Source of the DNA: Caecitellus pseudoparvulus
Lineage: Eukaryota; Bigyra: Bicosoecida
Reading direction: 5' to 3'
NCBI GenBank assembly: GCA_965644315.1
Contig: CBFFRQ010000034.1
Coordinates: 62,001 to 126,000, forward strand
DNA length: 64,000 bases
A model generated the notes under the pieces. The model was not told where the DNA came from. It saw only the letters and a list, made by a program, of their open reading frames with translations, and did not search any database. The position numbers were made by a program, and so were the translations under genes. This document shows positions 12,001 through 20,990 of this stretch, piece after piece; within the stretch, counting starts at the first letter, position 1, and each line of letters opens with the position of its first letter.

Positions 12001-12115
12001 GCACGTCGGCGGCGACGAGGTGCGACCCCCGGACAAGGTCGCAGACTCCGCCACACGAGCGGTGTCTGATGCGCGCGCCTTACTGAATTCCCTGAAGCAG
12101 GGGCGGCGGTGGTGA
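3057..12115 (+). CDS. Very large unknown protein; two frames joined at a C-run frameshift
   Basis: A frame from the ATG at 3057 runs to a TAG-type stop at 10268 (2,403 aa). The frame for its natural continuation is open to 12115. In the first frame the last ~30 residues turn Trp/Cys/Arg-rich and unlike the preceding Ser/Pro/Asp-rich linker. The other frame over the same stretch continues the linker smoothly (SSDGSLGD and onward). The frames meet at C9 (10162-10170), where one extra C, or a -1 shift, would fuse them into about 3,019 residues. The N-terminal third looks beta-rich and propeller-like (for example HDFAWLEHGAGLVVLSEHGS near 4150-4200). The middle is a long Ala/Leu helical region, and the end is disordered with a coiled coil near 11,740-11,890. 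N-terminal propeller plus long helices recalls CPLANE1/WD40 ciliary proteins, but that is a weak guess. A C18 run at 5055-5072 encodes six prolines in frame. Confidence 0.65.
9438..9473. repeat. C/G inverted repeat with 13-bp arms
   Basis: C6-T-C6 (9438-9450) is followed by a 10-nt spacer (ACCGGACAGG) and then G6-A-G6 (9461-9473), within the large unknown gene. The arms are perfect complements, so a very stable hairpin is possible in RNA or single-stranded DNA, and quadruplex or i-motif formation is an alternative. Confidence 0.88.
10162..10170 (+). other. C9 homopolymer at apparent -1 frameshift
   Basis: Nine consecutive cytosines sit in codons CCC CCC C in a proline-rich linker. The upstream frame becomes compositionally implausible after this point, and the -1 frame becomes plausible and stays open for about 1.9 kb. 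Assembly miscounting of the run, a real inactivating or tolerated mutation, or ribosomal slippage would all give this picture. I consider miscounting the likeliest. Confidence 0.6.
11996..12028. repeat. Inverted repeat, 9-bp arms with inner GTCG/CGAC
   Basis: GGGTCGCAC (11996-12004) and GTGCGACCC (12020-12028) are perfect complements. A further GTCG/CGAC pair lies inside the loop. It sits near the 3' end of the large unknown gene. Confidence 0.88.
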
Positions 12116-12403
12116 GGGGGCGCGCTCAGTGAGTGCGTTAAGGCTGGGCTGGTGAGGTTGGGGTGGGGGGTGTCGACGCAGCAGCTTGTGGCGCGGTGAA
12201 TTCATACGTTTCCGCAACTGTCACACGTCGCCAGGCCAGGGTGCAGGCAGACGGGGGGGGGGGCGTCGCACAGCCCCGAGCAATATGCCAGCAGAAACGC
12301 TCCTGCAAGGGGAAGCTTCGACGCTTTACGCCAAGCCAAGGCGCAAGGAGGGTGACGATGCTGGTTTGGCAAGGGGTGTGCGACAACGGGGAAGGGGGGG
12401 GTG
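12116..12403. other. Convergent 3' intergenic gap
   Basis: This gap separates the stop codons of the large plus-strand gene and SEC20. I see no gene or RNA here. It holds several G runs, a GAATTC-centred AT-richer patch near 12,199-12,212, and one GAAACGC word near 12,295. It presumably carries both 3' UTRs and their termination signals, but no canonical AATAAA is apparent. Confidence 0.4.
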
Positions 12404-13861
12404 TCAGGGGGGTGACGAGGGGGGGTCGGGCTCCATCGACTGGATGGGCACTGCGTCACGGGTGCTGTCTTGAGAGGAGTGCTGCTCGGAGGCCGGCGCG
12501 GTGGTGGCGGCGGGAGTGACTCGCGAGTCACCTGCTGGGAGAGCGGCGACGTCAGCAGCACGTTCGAGTTGCACTGCTTTACCTTGCTCATGGGGGGGGC
12601 TGGGGCTGGACTCCGCGAGGGGGGGGGCGGCATCCCCCCCCTCGTCACTGCTGCGCATCAGCCCGCCATCAGCTTGCACGCGCCACGTGGACAGGGAGCC
12701 CCCCTCGTCACTTTGTAACTCAGAGTGCTCGGCGATGGGCGAGCCAGGCTGAGTCAGGGGGGGGTGCAGTGACTCCTGCTGCGCCGCGAGACTGGCCAAG
12801 CCGCTGTCGTGCGGCACGCTGGGCTGTGTCAGCGTGTCAAGAGCTGTGCCCGGTGCAAGCCACTGCAGCGGTGCTGACACAGCCCAGCCCACAGTGCTGC
12901 CCACCCACACCCCCGTGCCCACCAACCACGCAGCTCGTCGCCACCACACCCACGCAACGCACAGCGTGAAGATCACCAGCCCTGCTCCAATTACCGCACG
13001 GTCCATGATGTTGGCACGCTGCATGGCGCAGGGACGGGGGGGGGCGGTGAAACGCACCACGAGCACTTGGCGCGTGCGTACTGCCCTGCCCCACGCACCC
13101 TCAGTCGCTGCACTCGATCACGAGCAGTGCTGGCGTGTAACGCATAGGACGTCTGCAACCCCAGTGTGGACTTGAGTGAGTCGGTGCCCTCAGCTGCAGG
13201 GGGGGTGAGGAGGGGGGAGGGTGCTACCCAGCTCGTTGGCGGACATGTGTGTGAAACGCACCAAGCACGCTGGCTGCGCCTTGCACGCGAGTCAACTCTG
13301 CCGCCAGCAGGCTGTGTGCTTGCTGCAGCGCAGAGGTGGACGCAGCAGGGGCAGCCGAGTCAAGCGAGTCAGTGGCGAGGGCGGGCAAGGGCCCAGATAC
13401 CGCCGTCTGCATCTGCGGACCTTGCAGTTGCCGCACGCGCTCCTGGGCCTGTGCACGGCAGGGGAGGGGGGGTGTGGGCTGTGCTGTGCATGCCACGTGA
13501 GAAGGCCAGCCCTAACTCGGCCAGTCCCCATGGCACGGTGACAGCAGCACCAACGCACAGCTCGGCAGATGGCAAGTCCATGCTTCACTTGCTGGGTTGT
13601 TTCTCCCTGGGTGCCCTGTGGCAGCGCGGCGTGGGCGCCAAGCGAGGTGCGGTGGGCCCCGCGAAACGCCGTCGAAACGCGCACCTCAAACTTGAGCATG
13701 CGCAGGGACGCCTCGTAGAACCGCAGGTGCAGGCCGATTTCCTTCACACGCATCACATCTGCCATCCTTCCTTCTTCCCCTGCCACCTCTCGGCCCAGTT
13801 GCTGCACTTTGTCGAGCAGCCCTTCAACCTGCAGCGCCTGGCCGGCTGGTGTGGTCGCCAT
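12404..13861 (-). CDS. SEC20: Sec20/BNIP1-like SNARE (4 exons, 357 aa)
   Basis: Spliced model: exons 13861-13685, 13448-13262, 13193-13099 and 13018-12404. All phases agree, and the start ATG has an in-frame TAA 27 nt upstream. The introns begin GTGCGC, GTGCGTTTC and GTGCGTGG and end GCACAG, CTGCAG and ATGCAG. The joined protein has an N-terminal coiled coil and then a SNARE-like helix with the Sec20 pattern (SALQQAHSLLAAEL, then LKSTLGLQ). It ends in RVQRLRR-ANIMDR before the membrane anchor (AVIGAGLVIFTLCVAWVW), which matches how Sec20 proteins read into their tail anchor. Sec20 acts in Golgi-to-ER retrograde fusion with Use1 and Ufe1/syntaxin 18. Unusually, a second hydrophobic stretch and about 150 Ser/Pro/Glu-rich residues follow the anchor, and no HDEL-type ER signal ends the protein. 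Confidence 0.82.
12516..12531. repeat. 16-bp perfect palindrome
   Basis: GTGACTCGCGAGTCAC is self-complementary over all 16 bases. It lies inside the last exon of SEC20, in the part coding the tail beyond the membrane anchor. It is made of two inverted copies of the word GTGACTC, which recurs throughout the neighbouring genes. Confidence 0.9.
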
Positions 13862-14239
13862 GCGTGTGGCCGGCGCGCTGGGTTAGTGGCCCGAACCAGG
13901 CGTGGAGGACGGGGGGCAGACGCACAGTGAGGTGCCTGCACCACTTGCGCCGTGTCCGCAGCAGGGCTGAAGCCAGTGGGCTGCGTGAGATATGGTGGTT
14001 GCAGGCCACTGTGCAGATGGCACTGCCCACTCAGTGGCGCCTCAACCCCAAACCAGAAAACACACAAGAATCAAGTCCACAGACATCCTAGCATGCACTG
14101 CTCCTCCTCAGCACCCGTGGGACGTGCCCATTGCGGCGCTGGCTCGACGCGTGCGCTGCGCGTGCGGCCAATTTCCGCAGCGCTGTAAGGGGTGGCAGAC
14201 ACGGCGCCCAGCGCCCCGCAGCCCACGCCCTGCGTCGCC
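13862..14239. promoter_or_regulatory. Divergent intergenic region SEC20 / CNB-domain gene
   Basis: This stretch of about 380 bp separates the start of SEC20 (minus) from the first ATG of the plus-strand gene at 14240. It must contain both promoters and 5' UTRs. An A-rich patch (14,045-14,085) stands out against the GC-rich surroundings. AATTTCCGCA occurs at 14170-14179, a word that also occurs inside confirmed introns, so a short 5'-UTR or 5'-coding intron ending here is possible. The plus-strand frame is open upstream of 14240 only via GTG, so the ATG is preferred as the start. Confidence 0.45.
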
Positions 14240-17200
14240 ATGTCTGAGGCAAAGACGGAACCCGCGCCTAGAGAAGGCACAGAGCAAGGCGTGGCTGAGA
14301 CGGAGTCCGGAAAGGGCGTGTTTTTGACCGAGGTCGCGGGGGCCGAGGGGGCAGGTCGCAGCGACACGCATGGCGACCGATCCCCCCCCCGCGCGGGAAG
14401 CCCGGACAGCGTGCCACGGCCCAAAGTGCAGACGGAGGCACGGGCTAAGCCACGCTCTGTGGCGGGCAGTGCAAGGGGGGGTGGCACTGGCAACCCCCCC
14501 TCGCGCAAGGGCCGACCCCCCCTCACGCTCATCCAGCGCAAGGTACAGGACCCCCTCGCCCTGCGGAATATGGAGGAGGTGCAGCTGGTGACGGCCATGA
14601 AGACTGCCCGCCCAGTGGCGCTGCGCCAAGTGCTGCAGCGGCACCGTGAGGAGGCGGAGGGGGGTGAGGGGGGTGAAGGGGGGGGTGCCACACCCCCCCC
14701 CAACCCCCCCTCGCGCCCCGATTCCCAGGGCAGCTCTGTCTCCGCCCCGTGGCTACTGCTGCAGCGCCTGTTCCAAGACGCCACCTCCAAGAGTGAGGGC
14801 ATCAACGAAGCATCAGATTTCGCGCTCATGCGACGGTGTCGGGTCGCAGCGCTGCACGATCGCACGCTGGTGCCGCCCAGCGACCTGCTGAGCATCTTTG
14901 GCGACCTGCCGCCGCCAGCTGGGTCGAACGTCAGCGGGGCAGGGGGGGGTCGGCATGTGCGACGCCCATCGGCGACCCCCCTGCCCAGCGCTCGCACTGC
15001 GACCGAGGCGTGGTCGCACAGCGCCGCGGTGGCGCCCATGGTGAGGCAGTCGCGCAACGAGGCCGCTGTTCGTTCCCTCATGGGGCTGCAGATGCCGACG
15101 CCGTTCACGGAGGAGGAATCCTCCGCATTTGACTCATTTCTCCGCGATGGCGCGTCCCTGCGCAAGCATGCCGCCGCTGCCAGTGTCGTGAGTGTGAATT
15201 GGGCGCGACGAGGACTGAGCAGCCCAGGGGGGGCGGGGGGCAGACGCAGCGGGTCACCGGGGCCTCGCGGTGCGTTGGTGCCGTCCACGCCGCAGGATGG
15301 CGCGGGTCGTGGACCCACTGACTCGCGCCGTGACTCCACCACTGCGACCGCCGAGGAGTCCCCCACCCTGGCTGGCTTTGCCTTTGGAGCCAGTGCAGAG
15401 GACCTGAGCAAGGAGGGTGGGGCACTCGGAACACCCGTGTTCCGAGCTGCCCTCCCACCCGATGACCTGCCCTCCCGCGTCCCCTCTGTCCTCAGCAGCG
15501 GCAGCGGCAGCGGTGGCGCCGGCAACTCCAGTCTCCTGGAAGCCCTGCAGTGGGGGGAGGGGGGTGAGGTGTCCGATGATACGGAGGAGGAGGAGGAGGT
15601 GGGGGCGGGGGCCAAACCCGCGACCCCAGATCGTGCATTCGCCCCCCGCGGCCCCGCGTCCCCAGGCGCTGCGGAGTTGCGGCGGGAAGCGGCCGCGAAA
15701 GCTGCGACGACGACGCCGGACTCGACGCCGACCCTGCCGGCGGTCGCAGGTGGTCGCACCGCGTCGGTCGCGTCGCGCCCTTCCCGTCTTGCCCGCGTTG
15801 TGCAAGGGCGCCTCTCTGCCGCCACGTCCGCCGCCCTCAAGTCGGGCCTGCTGGCGACGGCGAAAGCTGCGTCGCGTCGCCACCAGCGAGCTCGCATGCG
15901 ACGTGCTCGGTCGGGGGAGCAGGCCAGCATGCTGGCGTCGGCGCTGTCGCAGTCTGTCGGTTTCTTCAAGGGACTGAAGGACCCCACGGTGGCCATCACG
16001 CTGTGCAAGTACATGCGCACGGCAGTGGTGGCACCCGGGTCGCTGGTCGCGAAACGCGGCGACCTCGGCGACCACATAGCCGTCATCCTGTCCGGTTCCG
16101 TCGTCGTGCACATTGAAGATGGGCGTGGGTTCGTCGATTTCGTGCCTCTGCCGCGGGGGGCCGCGTACGGCTCCTTCGCCCTGCTCACCAACAAACCCCG
16201 CATGGCCAGCTGCTACAGCGGCAAAGAAACGCCCACGGTGCTGGGCGTCATCCCCCGCACAGTGTACCTGGCAGTGCTGCGGAGGAGCCAAGAAGCGGAC
16301 ATGGTGCACAAGATGAACGCCATGCTCGGCTGCGACATGCTGCGGGCCGTGCCGCCAGCCGTGTTGCAGAAGGCTTCGTACTACTTCCGCCCCGCCACGC
16401 TGACGCACGGGGAAGTGTTGCTGCCAGCACACACCGTGCCCCGCACGCTGTTCCTGCTGCTGTCGGGGGAGGTCACGGTGTTCATGGATGCAGACCCAGC
16501 CGGAACACAGAACGCCCTGCGCCGCACCCAGGTCGCGGCGTACGCGGAACAGTCTGCCGCCCACATCGGCCGCCAACGCCGTGGTGCGTTGCTGGCCAGT
16601 GTGCGGGAGCTGCAAGCCGCGATCGTGGGCGCCTTCGCCGCACATGCGCGGGAGGGGGGCAGCGAGAACACGAGGGAGGGCCTGTTCCGCCGTCTCGCGG
16701 TCGCCGCTGCGGGGGGCGCTGCCCCGCCAACTCGAGACGCTGACCTGCTGTCGGCCATCGGCGGGTCACTGCAGGTGTCCCATGATGCGTTGGGGGGTGA
16801 CCCGGCGTTGCACGCGGCGTCAGGGGCAGGTCCCCTGCCTCGGTCCGGCGCCGCGGCGGAGTCGGCAGGTCGCATCCGGTCGCTGCCGGTCGCACGCTTC
16901 CAGAGCGGCGAGTACATCGGCGAGCTGGGCTTCGCGGGCGTGCCATCACCCGGAACACTCGTCGTGACCAGCCGTTCCGCCCTCCTCCTGTCCATCCCCA
17001 TCGACGTGTTCGCGAAACGCTTCGGCCCTGAGGCGGTCGCGTCGGGCGTGCAGGTCGCACAGCGACGCCTGGATCTGTGGGTGTCCCGTGTCGAGGCTGC
17101 CCATGCTCGCTCCTCCGCTGCCTCCAACCTGCTGCGAGAGGTGGGGTCCATGGCGGGGGCGGGGGTGCACCTGGGTGGGCAGGCGGGGGAGGTCGCACGC

Positions 17201-20200
17201 CTGGTCGCAGCTCACGCGGAGCTGGTGCGGGGCCCCACTGCGTCGCCATTTTCCGCGCCACCCTCAGAGCAGAAGCAGCACCAGCAGGGGGGTGGGCACC
17301 CCCCTTCCGCAGGCGCAAGCGAGGGTAGTCGGAACACGGAACACGCCAAGGTGTTCCAGAAGGCCGGTCGAGGCATCGGCGCACCGCTGCTGGCGCTGGA
17401 GGCGGAACTGGACTCCGTCGTCGCGCGTCGCAACGCACACCCGGCAGGTCGCGCCAGTCGACGTCCGCGCCGCGCCAAGCCCCGCGCTGCACACCTCATC
17501 GCGTCGGCCACGGACCCGGCATTCGCGAACATCGGCGTCGGAACACTGCAGGACATTCAGCGCGCACAGCGCCGGGCTGCGAGCGCCCTGCAAGGGGGCG
17601 GAGGTCGGCACGCGCGACCAGCTTCCCTGTCCCGTGCCGGCCGACGCCAGCGCGGCGCGACCGAGCCAGGTACCCGAGTCCCCCCCCGAACCCCCGCGGC
17701 TGGCAGTGACTCCACCGCACCCCAGCCTGGCGCGTCGTTTCTGGGAGTCATCCTGCAGTCGGAGTCAGTGACGGCGCCCGCCAACCCCCCCACGCGCCAG
17801 GTGACTGCTGCAGCGGTGCAGGGCAAGCCTGCCCTGCTGGGGTTGCAGCGCCTGCGAGCGCGCCAGCTCAGTGATGCGTTACACCGGGAGGCCATCGCCG
17901 CAGCGCACACACAGGCGGCGGCAGCGGCTGTGGCGTCCCTCGGGCCTGAAGCCCCCTCAGGGGAGAGCGTGAGGGGGGGTGCGAGCGGCACACACCCCTC
18001 CTTTGAGCGAACATTGAACGGCGCGCTGCTGCACCCAGAACACTCACGACGAGGGCAGGGGGGCTCCCACACACCGCCCTTCGCTGGCGGCGACGGCAGC
18101 GACTCCGACCCTGATGCGCCGCTGATTCTTCCCGGAACACCGTCAGGTGCACTGCCCCCCGCCAAGCTCGTCGCGGCAGTGGCGCCACGGGGTGTTCGGC
18201 GTCCGACCCTGTCCCGTGCGGCAGGTGTTCTGCCTGGCGGCGCCAGTGGCGGCGGCGCAGCGGCCGTTCCCTATGCGGTGATCGAAGAAACGCTCACGCA
18301 GCTGGCGGAAGGTCGCTTTGGCAGCACAGACGGCAGCCTCTCCATCCAGCTCAAGCGGGTGCATGCGGCACGGCTGGCAGGCAAGCTGGGGGGGGGCTCA
18401 GGAGGGGTGTCGAGGGGGGGGTCCACATCCCCCCCCCGCCGCATCACGTACGGCGATGCCGGGGCGAGCAGTGCCCCTGGGTCGCCGCTGCGGGCAGGCG
18501 TGACTCCCCACATCAGCAGCGCATCAAGTCTTCCCCCGGCTGGCACCCCCCCTCACGCAGGCCAGGGAAGGGGGGTGGTGGTGTCCAACCCCGCTGTCTG
18601 GGACGCTGTCATTGGGGGTCGCCTGCGGGCGGAGGCCGTGCGACCTCTGGATGACGGCGGGTCGCACGGGCCGACCCCTGGCAGGGCAGCGCAGGGCGGG
18701 CCCCTGCATCGGCGCAGTGCGCTGGCTGGCACGTCGCACGCGACGACTCCTGGACCACAGCCCAGCGCCAGCGCTTCCTGCGGCAGCCTTCCAAATTCCG
18801 CACCCGGCCCCCGCCCCGCCCAGACACATGAACCGCCTGCCGGGGGCCCCACCGCCCAGGGCACCCGTGTAACGCACGACGTGTACGGCATCGACATCGA
18901 CCTGGGCGCCATCCGTGCGACCACCAGCGACCAGCAGCTGGTCGCAAGCCTGCAGCAGTACCTATCGTACGCATCCCGCTGGGGCCTGCTGCCGCCCCAG
19001 CACCAGCGCCGCTTAGTGCGCATCATCCACAAACAAGACGCCGACATTCGCCACGAACTGCGACGACTGCGGGCAGGGGGGGTGTCCCTACCCCCCCTGC
19101 CGACAGGTGACGAGGCGGCACTGGCCGCCAGCGAGGCTGTCGTGCGGAATTTGATACCGCCCCGCCCCGCCAGCTCCGGCGGCGGCGGTGGGCCCACCAG
19201 TCCCGAAGCACGTCGCAGTGGGCGAGCGTCGTCGCGGGGAGGGGGCGGCTCACGCCAGGGGTCGCGGCCCGGCAGTGGTGGGGAGGAGGGGGGGGTGGTG
19301 TCGCCCCCCCTCCCCGCCGCCCCACCCTCCCCACACCCCCGCACCCCCAGCGCCTTTGGGGAGGACCTGTACGAGGCGGAGCGAGGAGGGGCACTCGGAA
19401 CAGGCGGTGTTCCGGGTGGATCTGCCGCCGCAGGTGTCGCCGCCGCGACGCAGTCCGCCACCCAACGCAGCAAACCCATGCCTGGGGAGAGTGTGCTGCG
19501 GCACGGACCACGCCAGCCGACCAGCGGAAACACCGGGTCCAGGCGTGTTCTCAGTGTCTCGGCCAGCGGCACGCTGTCCCGGCAAGGGGATGCCCCAGCC
19601 ACGCAGACGCGGGTGGGGGGGGAGGGTGCGGAAATTGATGCCCCCCTCGCCACCCGACTGCAGGCCGGCGCAGACACGGCGGTGGCTGTGACGAGTCCAG
19701 AGGTTGAGGAAGGGGGGGGGCGGGGGGGCAGCGTCTCTCGTGCGTTTCACGAGGGGCACGCATCCCCCCTGGCTGCTGTGGCTGTGCTGGAGGGGGGGGG
19801 CGAGGAGGGGGCAGGGGCGCACACCCACCGCCCCCGCCCTCACACGAGCAGTAGTGGTGGGGGCGCCCTGCGTATTACGTCACCCCTGCGCACGACGGCT
19901 TCCCGTGGGGGGCCTCGCGCTGCGACCAGCTCAGGCCCCACCGAGGCGCAGCGCGTCGACGCCCTGAGCGGCACACGCGGGGCCTTCGCAGCACAGGTGG
20001 CTGCGCGTGAGGCGGAACACGCCCAGGCAGAACACGAGTCACTCGCCCCCCACGGCGTGCACCCCTCTGACATGTGGCTCGTCAGCGCCGTCGCTGGAGC
20101 GCATGCCGCGGAGCGAGGAGTCACCGGAGCGGAAGGGGGGGGCAGTGACTCGCCACCCACCCCCCCAGCCACACCCCAGCCCCGCCGCCGCCGCCACGCC

Positions 20201-20869
20201 AGCCCACACACAGGATCCACGCACGTCGCCACAGTGCATGTGGGGCCACCTGGGGGTGATGGGGTGGCTGGTGACTCGGAACACGACCAGGAACACGCGC
20301 TGGCCGTGCTCATGGGCAGTCGAGGGAGCAGTGCGTGGAGCGAGGCGCTGCTGGAAGCCCCCCCCGCGGCGGCGGCGGCCCCCCCCACGACACTCAAGGT
20401 CGTGCACAGCCGGCGGGGGGGTCGACCCACGACGCCGCATCGCGCCGCCACGGCCGGGGCGCCGCACCACCCCACCACGCCCGATCTCAGGTCGCGCACG
20501 GGGCAGGGTCCTCGACGCAGTCCCCGCCGCCCCACATCTGGCCTGCGCGGGTGGCTGCCCACGCCCCAGGATGTGCTGGGGGCGGCGCACTCGGTGGGGT
20601 CGCTGGCGAGCACGATGCCAGGTCGCACGCGCCGACCGCCCTCTGCGACCTCCTTCGTCGGCGACCTCGACGCGGGGGACGGCATGCTGCTGGGCGCTGC
20701 CATCGCCCAGGGGGGGCGCCTGCCCTCTGACGAGGACGGGACGGGTGGGGGAGGTTGGAACACGGAACACAGAACAGGAACCGTGGAAGCTGCCATGGCC
20801 CCAGCGGCCGTCACCTACCGTGGGCGACGGGCGCACTCCCAGCGCCGCCGACGTGCCCGCAACACGTGA
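14240..20869 (+). CDS. 2,209-aa disordered protein with tandem cyclic-nucleotide-binding-like domains
   Basis: A single open exon runs from the ATG at 14240 to a TGA at 20867-20869. About residues 570-700 (15,950-16,300) form a CNB-type beta-roll: SVGFFKGL, then GDHIAVILSGSVVV, then YGSFALLTNKPRMAS. A second copy starts near residue 700 (TLFLLLSGEVTVFMD) and is completed only after a ~130-residue insert by GEYIGELGFAGVPS near 888-925. The phosphate-binding cassettes are imperfect. The first has Ser where CNB domains usually have the ribose-binding Glu but keeps Pro-Arg. The second keeps Gly-Glu but lacks the Arg. Cyclic nucleotide binding is therefore uncertain. Everything else is Ser/Gly/Pro/Arg-rich low complexity, much of it encoded by G/C homopolymers. 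No kinase or channel domain is visible, so a scaffold or regulatory role is the most I can infer. Confidence 0.78.
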   Translation: MSEAKTEPAPREGTEQGVAETESGKGVFLTEVAGAEGAGRSDTHGDRSPPRAGSPDSVPRPKVQTEARAKPRSVAGSARGGGTGNPPSRKGRPPLTLIQRKVQDPLALRNMEEVQLVTAMKTARPVALRQVLQRHREEAEGGEGGEGGGATPPPNPPSRPDSQGSSVSAPWLLLQRLFQDATSKSEGINEASDFALMRRCRVAALHDRTLVPPSDLLSIFGDLPPPAGSNVSGAGGGRHVRRPSATPLPSARTATEAWSHSAAVAPMVRQSRNEAAVRSLMGLQMPTPFTEEESSAFDSFLRDGASLRKHAAAASVVSVNWARRGLSSPGGAGGRRSGSPGPRGALVPSTPQDGAGRGPTDSRRDSTTATAEESPTLAGFAFGASAEDLSKEGGALGTPVFRAALPPDDLPSRVPSVLSSGSGSGGAGNSSLLEALQWGEGGEVSDDTEEEEEVGAGAKPATPDRAFAPRGPASPGAAELRREAAAKAATTTPDSTPTLPAVAGGRTASVASRPSRLARVVQGRLSAATSAALKSGLLATAKAASRRHQRARMRRARSGEQASMLASALSQSVGFFKGLKDPTVAITLCKYMRTAVVAPGSLVAKRGDLGDHIAVILSGSVVVHIEDGRGFVDFVPLPRGAAYGSFALLTNKPRMASCYSGKETPTVLGVIPRTVYLAVLRRSQEADMVHKMNAMLGCDMLRAVPPAVLQKASYYFRPATLTHGEVLLPAHTVPRTLFLLLSGEVTVFMDADPAGTQNALRRTQVAAYAEQSAAHIGRQRRGALLASVRELQAAIVGAFAAHAREGGSENTREGLFRRLAVAAAGGAAPPTRDADLLSAIGGSLQVSHDALGGDPALHAASGAGPLPRSGAAAESAGRIRSLPVARFQSGEYIGELGFAGVPSPGTLVVTSRSALLLSIPIDVFAKRFGPEAVASGVQVAQRRLDLWVSRVEAAHARSSAASNLLREVGSMAGAGVHLGGQAGEVARLVAAHAELVRGPTASPFSAPPSEQKQHQQGGGHPPSAGASEGSRNTEHAKVFQKAGRGIGAPLLALEAELDSVVARRNAHPAGRASRRPRRAKPRAAHLIASATDPAFANIGVGTLQDIQRAQRRAASALQGGGGRHARPASLSRAGRRQRGATEPGTRVPPRTPAAGSDSTAPQPGASFLGVILQSESVTAPANPPTRQVTAAAVQGKPALLGLQRLRARQLSDALHREAIAAAHTQAAAAAVASLGPEAPSGESVRGGASGTHPSFERTLNGALLHPEHSRRGQGGSHTPPFAGGDGSDSDPDAPLILPGTPSGALPPAKLVAAVAPRGVRRPTLSRAAGVLPGGASGGGAAAVPYAVIEETLTQLAEGRFGSTDGSLSIQLKRVHAARLAGKLGGGSGGVSRGGSTSPPRRITYGDAGASSAPGSPLRAGVTPHISSASSLPPAGTPPHAGQGRGVVVSNPAVWDAVIGGRLRAEAVRPLDDGGSHGPTPGRAAQGGPLHRRSALAGTSHATTPGPQPSASASCGSLPNSAPGPRPAQTHEPPAGGPTAQGTRVTHDVYGIDIDLGAIRATTSDQQLVASLQQYLSYASRWGLLPPQHQRRLVRIIHKQDADIRHELRRLRAGGVSLPPLPTGDEAALAASEAVVRNLIPPRPASSGGGGGPTSPEARRSGRASSRGGGGSRQGSRPGSGGEEGGVVSPPLPAAPPSPHPRTPSAFGEDLYEAERGGALGTGGVPGGSAAAGVAAATQSATQRSKPMPGESVLRHGPRQPTSGNTGSRRVLSVSASGTLSRQGDAPATQTRVGGEGAEIDAPLATRLQAGADTAVAVTSPEVEEGGGRGGSVSRAFHEGHASPLAAVAVLEGGGEEGAGAHTHRPRPHTSSSGGGALRITSPLRTTASRGGPRAATSSGPTEAQRVDALSGTRGAFAAQVAAREAEHAQAEHESLAPHGVHPSDMWLVSAVAGAHAAERGVTGAEGGGSDSPPTPPATPQPRRRRHASPHTGSTHVATVHVGPPGGDGVAGDSEHDQEHALAVLMGSRGSSAWSEALLEAPPAAAAAPPTTLKVVHSRRGGRPTTPHRAATAGAPHHPTTPDLRSRTGQGPRRSPRRPTSGLRGWLPTPQDVLGAAHSVGSLASTMPGRTRRPPSATSFVGDLDAGDGMLLGAAIAQGGRLPSDEDGTGGGGWNTEHRTGTVEAAMAPAAVTYRGRRAHSQRRRRARNT
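15425..15446. repeat. Inverted repeat, 10-bp arms, 2-nt spacer
   Basis: CTCGGAACAC (15425-15434) and GTGTTCCGAG (15437-15446) are perfect reverse complements separated by CC, inside the CNB-domain gene. This is one of many inverted pairs of the word GTGTTCC in this part of the window. Confidence 0.9.
18636..18669. repeat. Inverted repeat, 10-bp arms, 14-nt loop
   Basis: CCGTGCGACC (18636-18645) and GGTCGCACGG (18660-18669) are perfect reverse complements within the coding sequence. Both carry the GTCGCA/TGCGAC word. A related pair, GCGACCAG/CTGGTCGC, lies at 18927-18945 with only 3 nt between the arms. Confidence 0.88.
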
Positions 20870-20990
20870 GTGACTCCAGCTGCAACGCAGCAAGGTCGAG
20901 CACAGCGCAGGCAACACAATGCACTGCATTTTCCAGAGCGGAATCCAATCACCTTGTAGCAGGTGTGGCCCTGTGGCTTCAGACATGCCA

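Noticed and set aside
10208-12115. A separate gene starting at 10208
   Set aside because: The only start is GTG inside an overlapping frame, and the frame is open further upstream. It is better explained as the continuation of the 3057 gene after a C-run frameshift.
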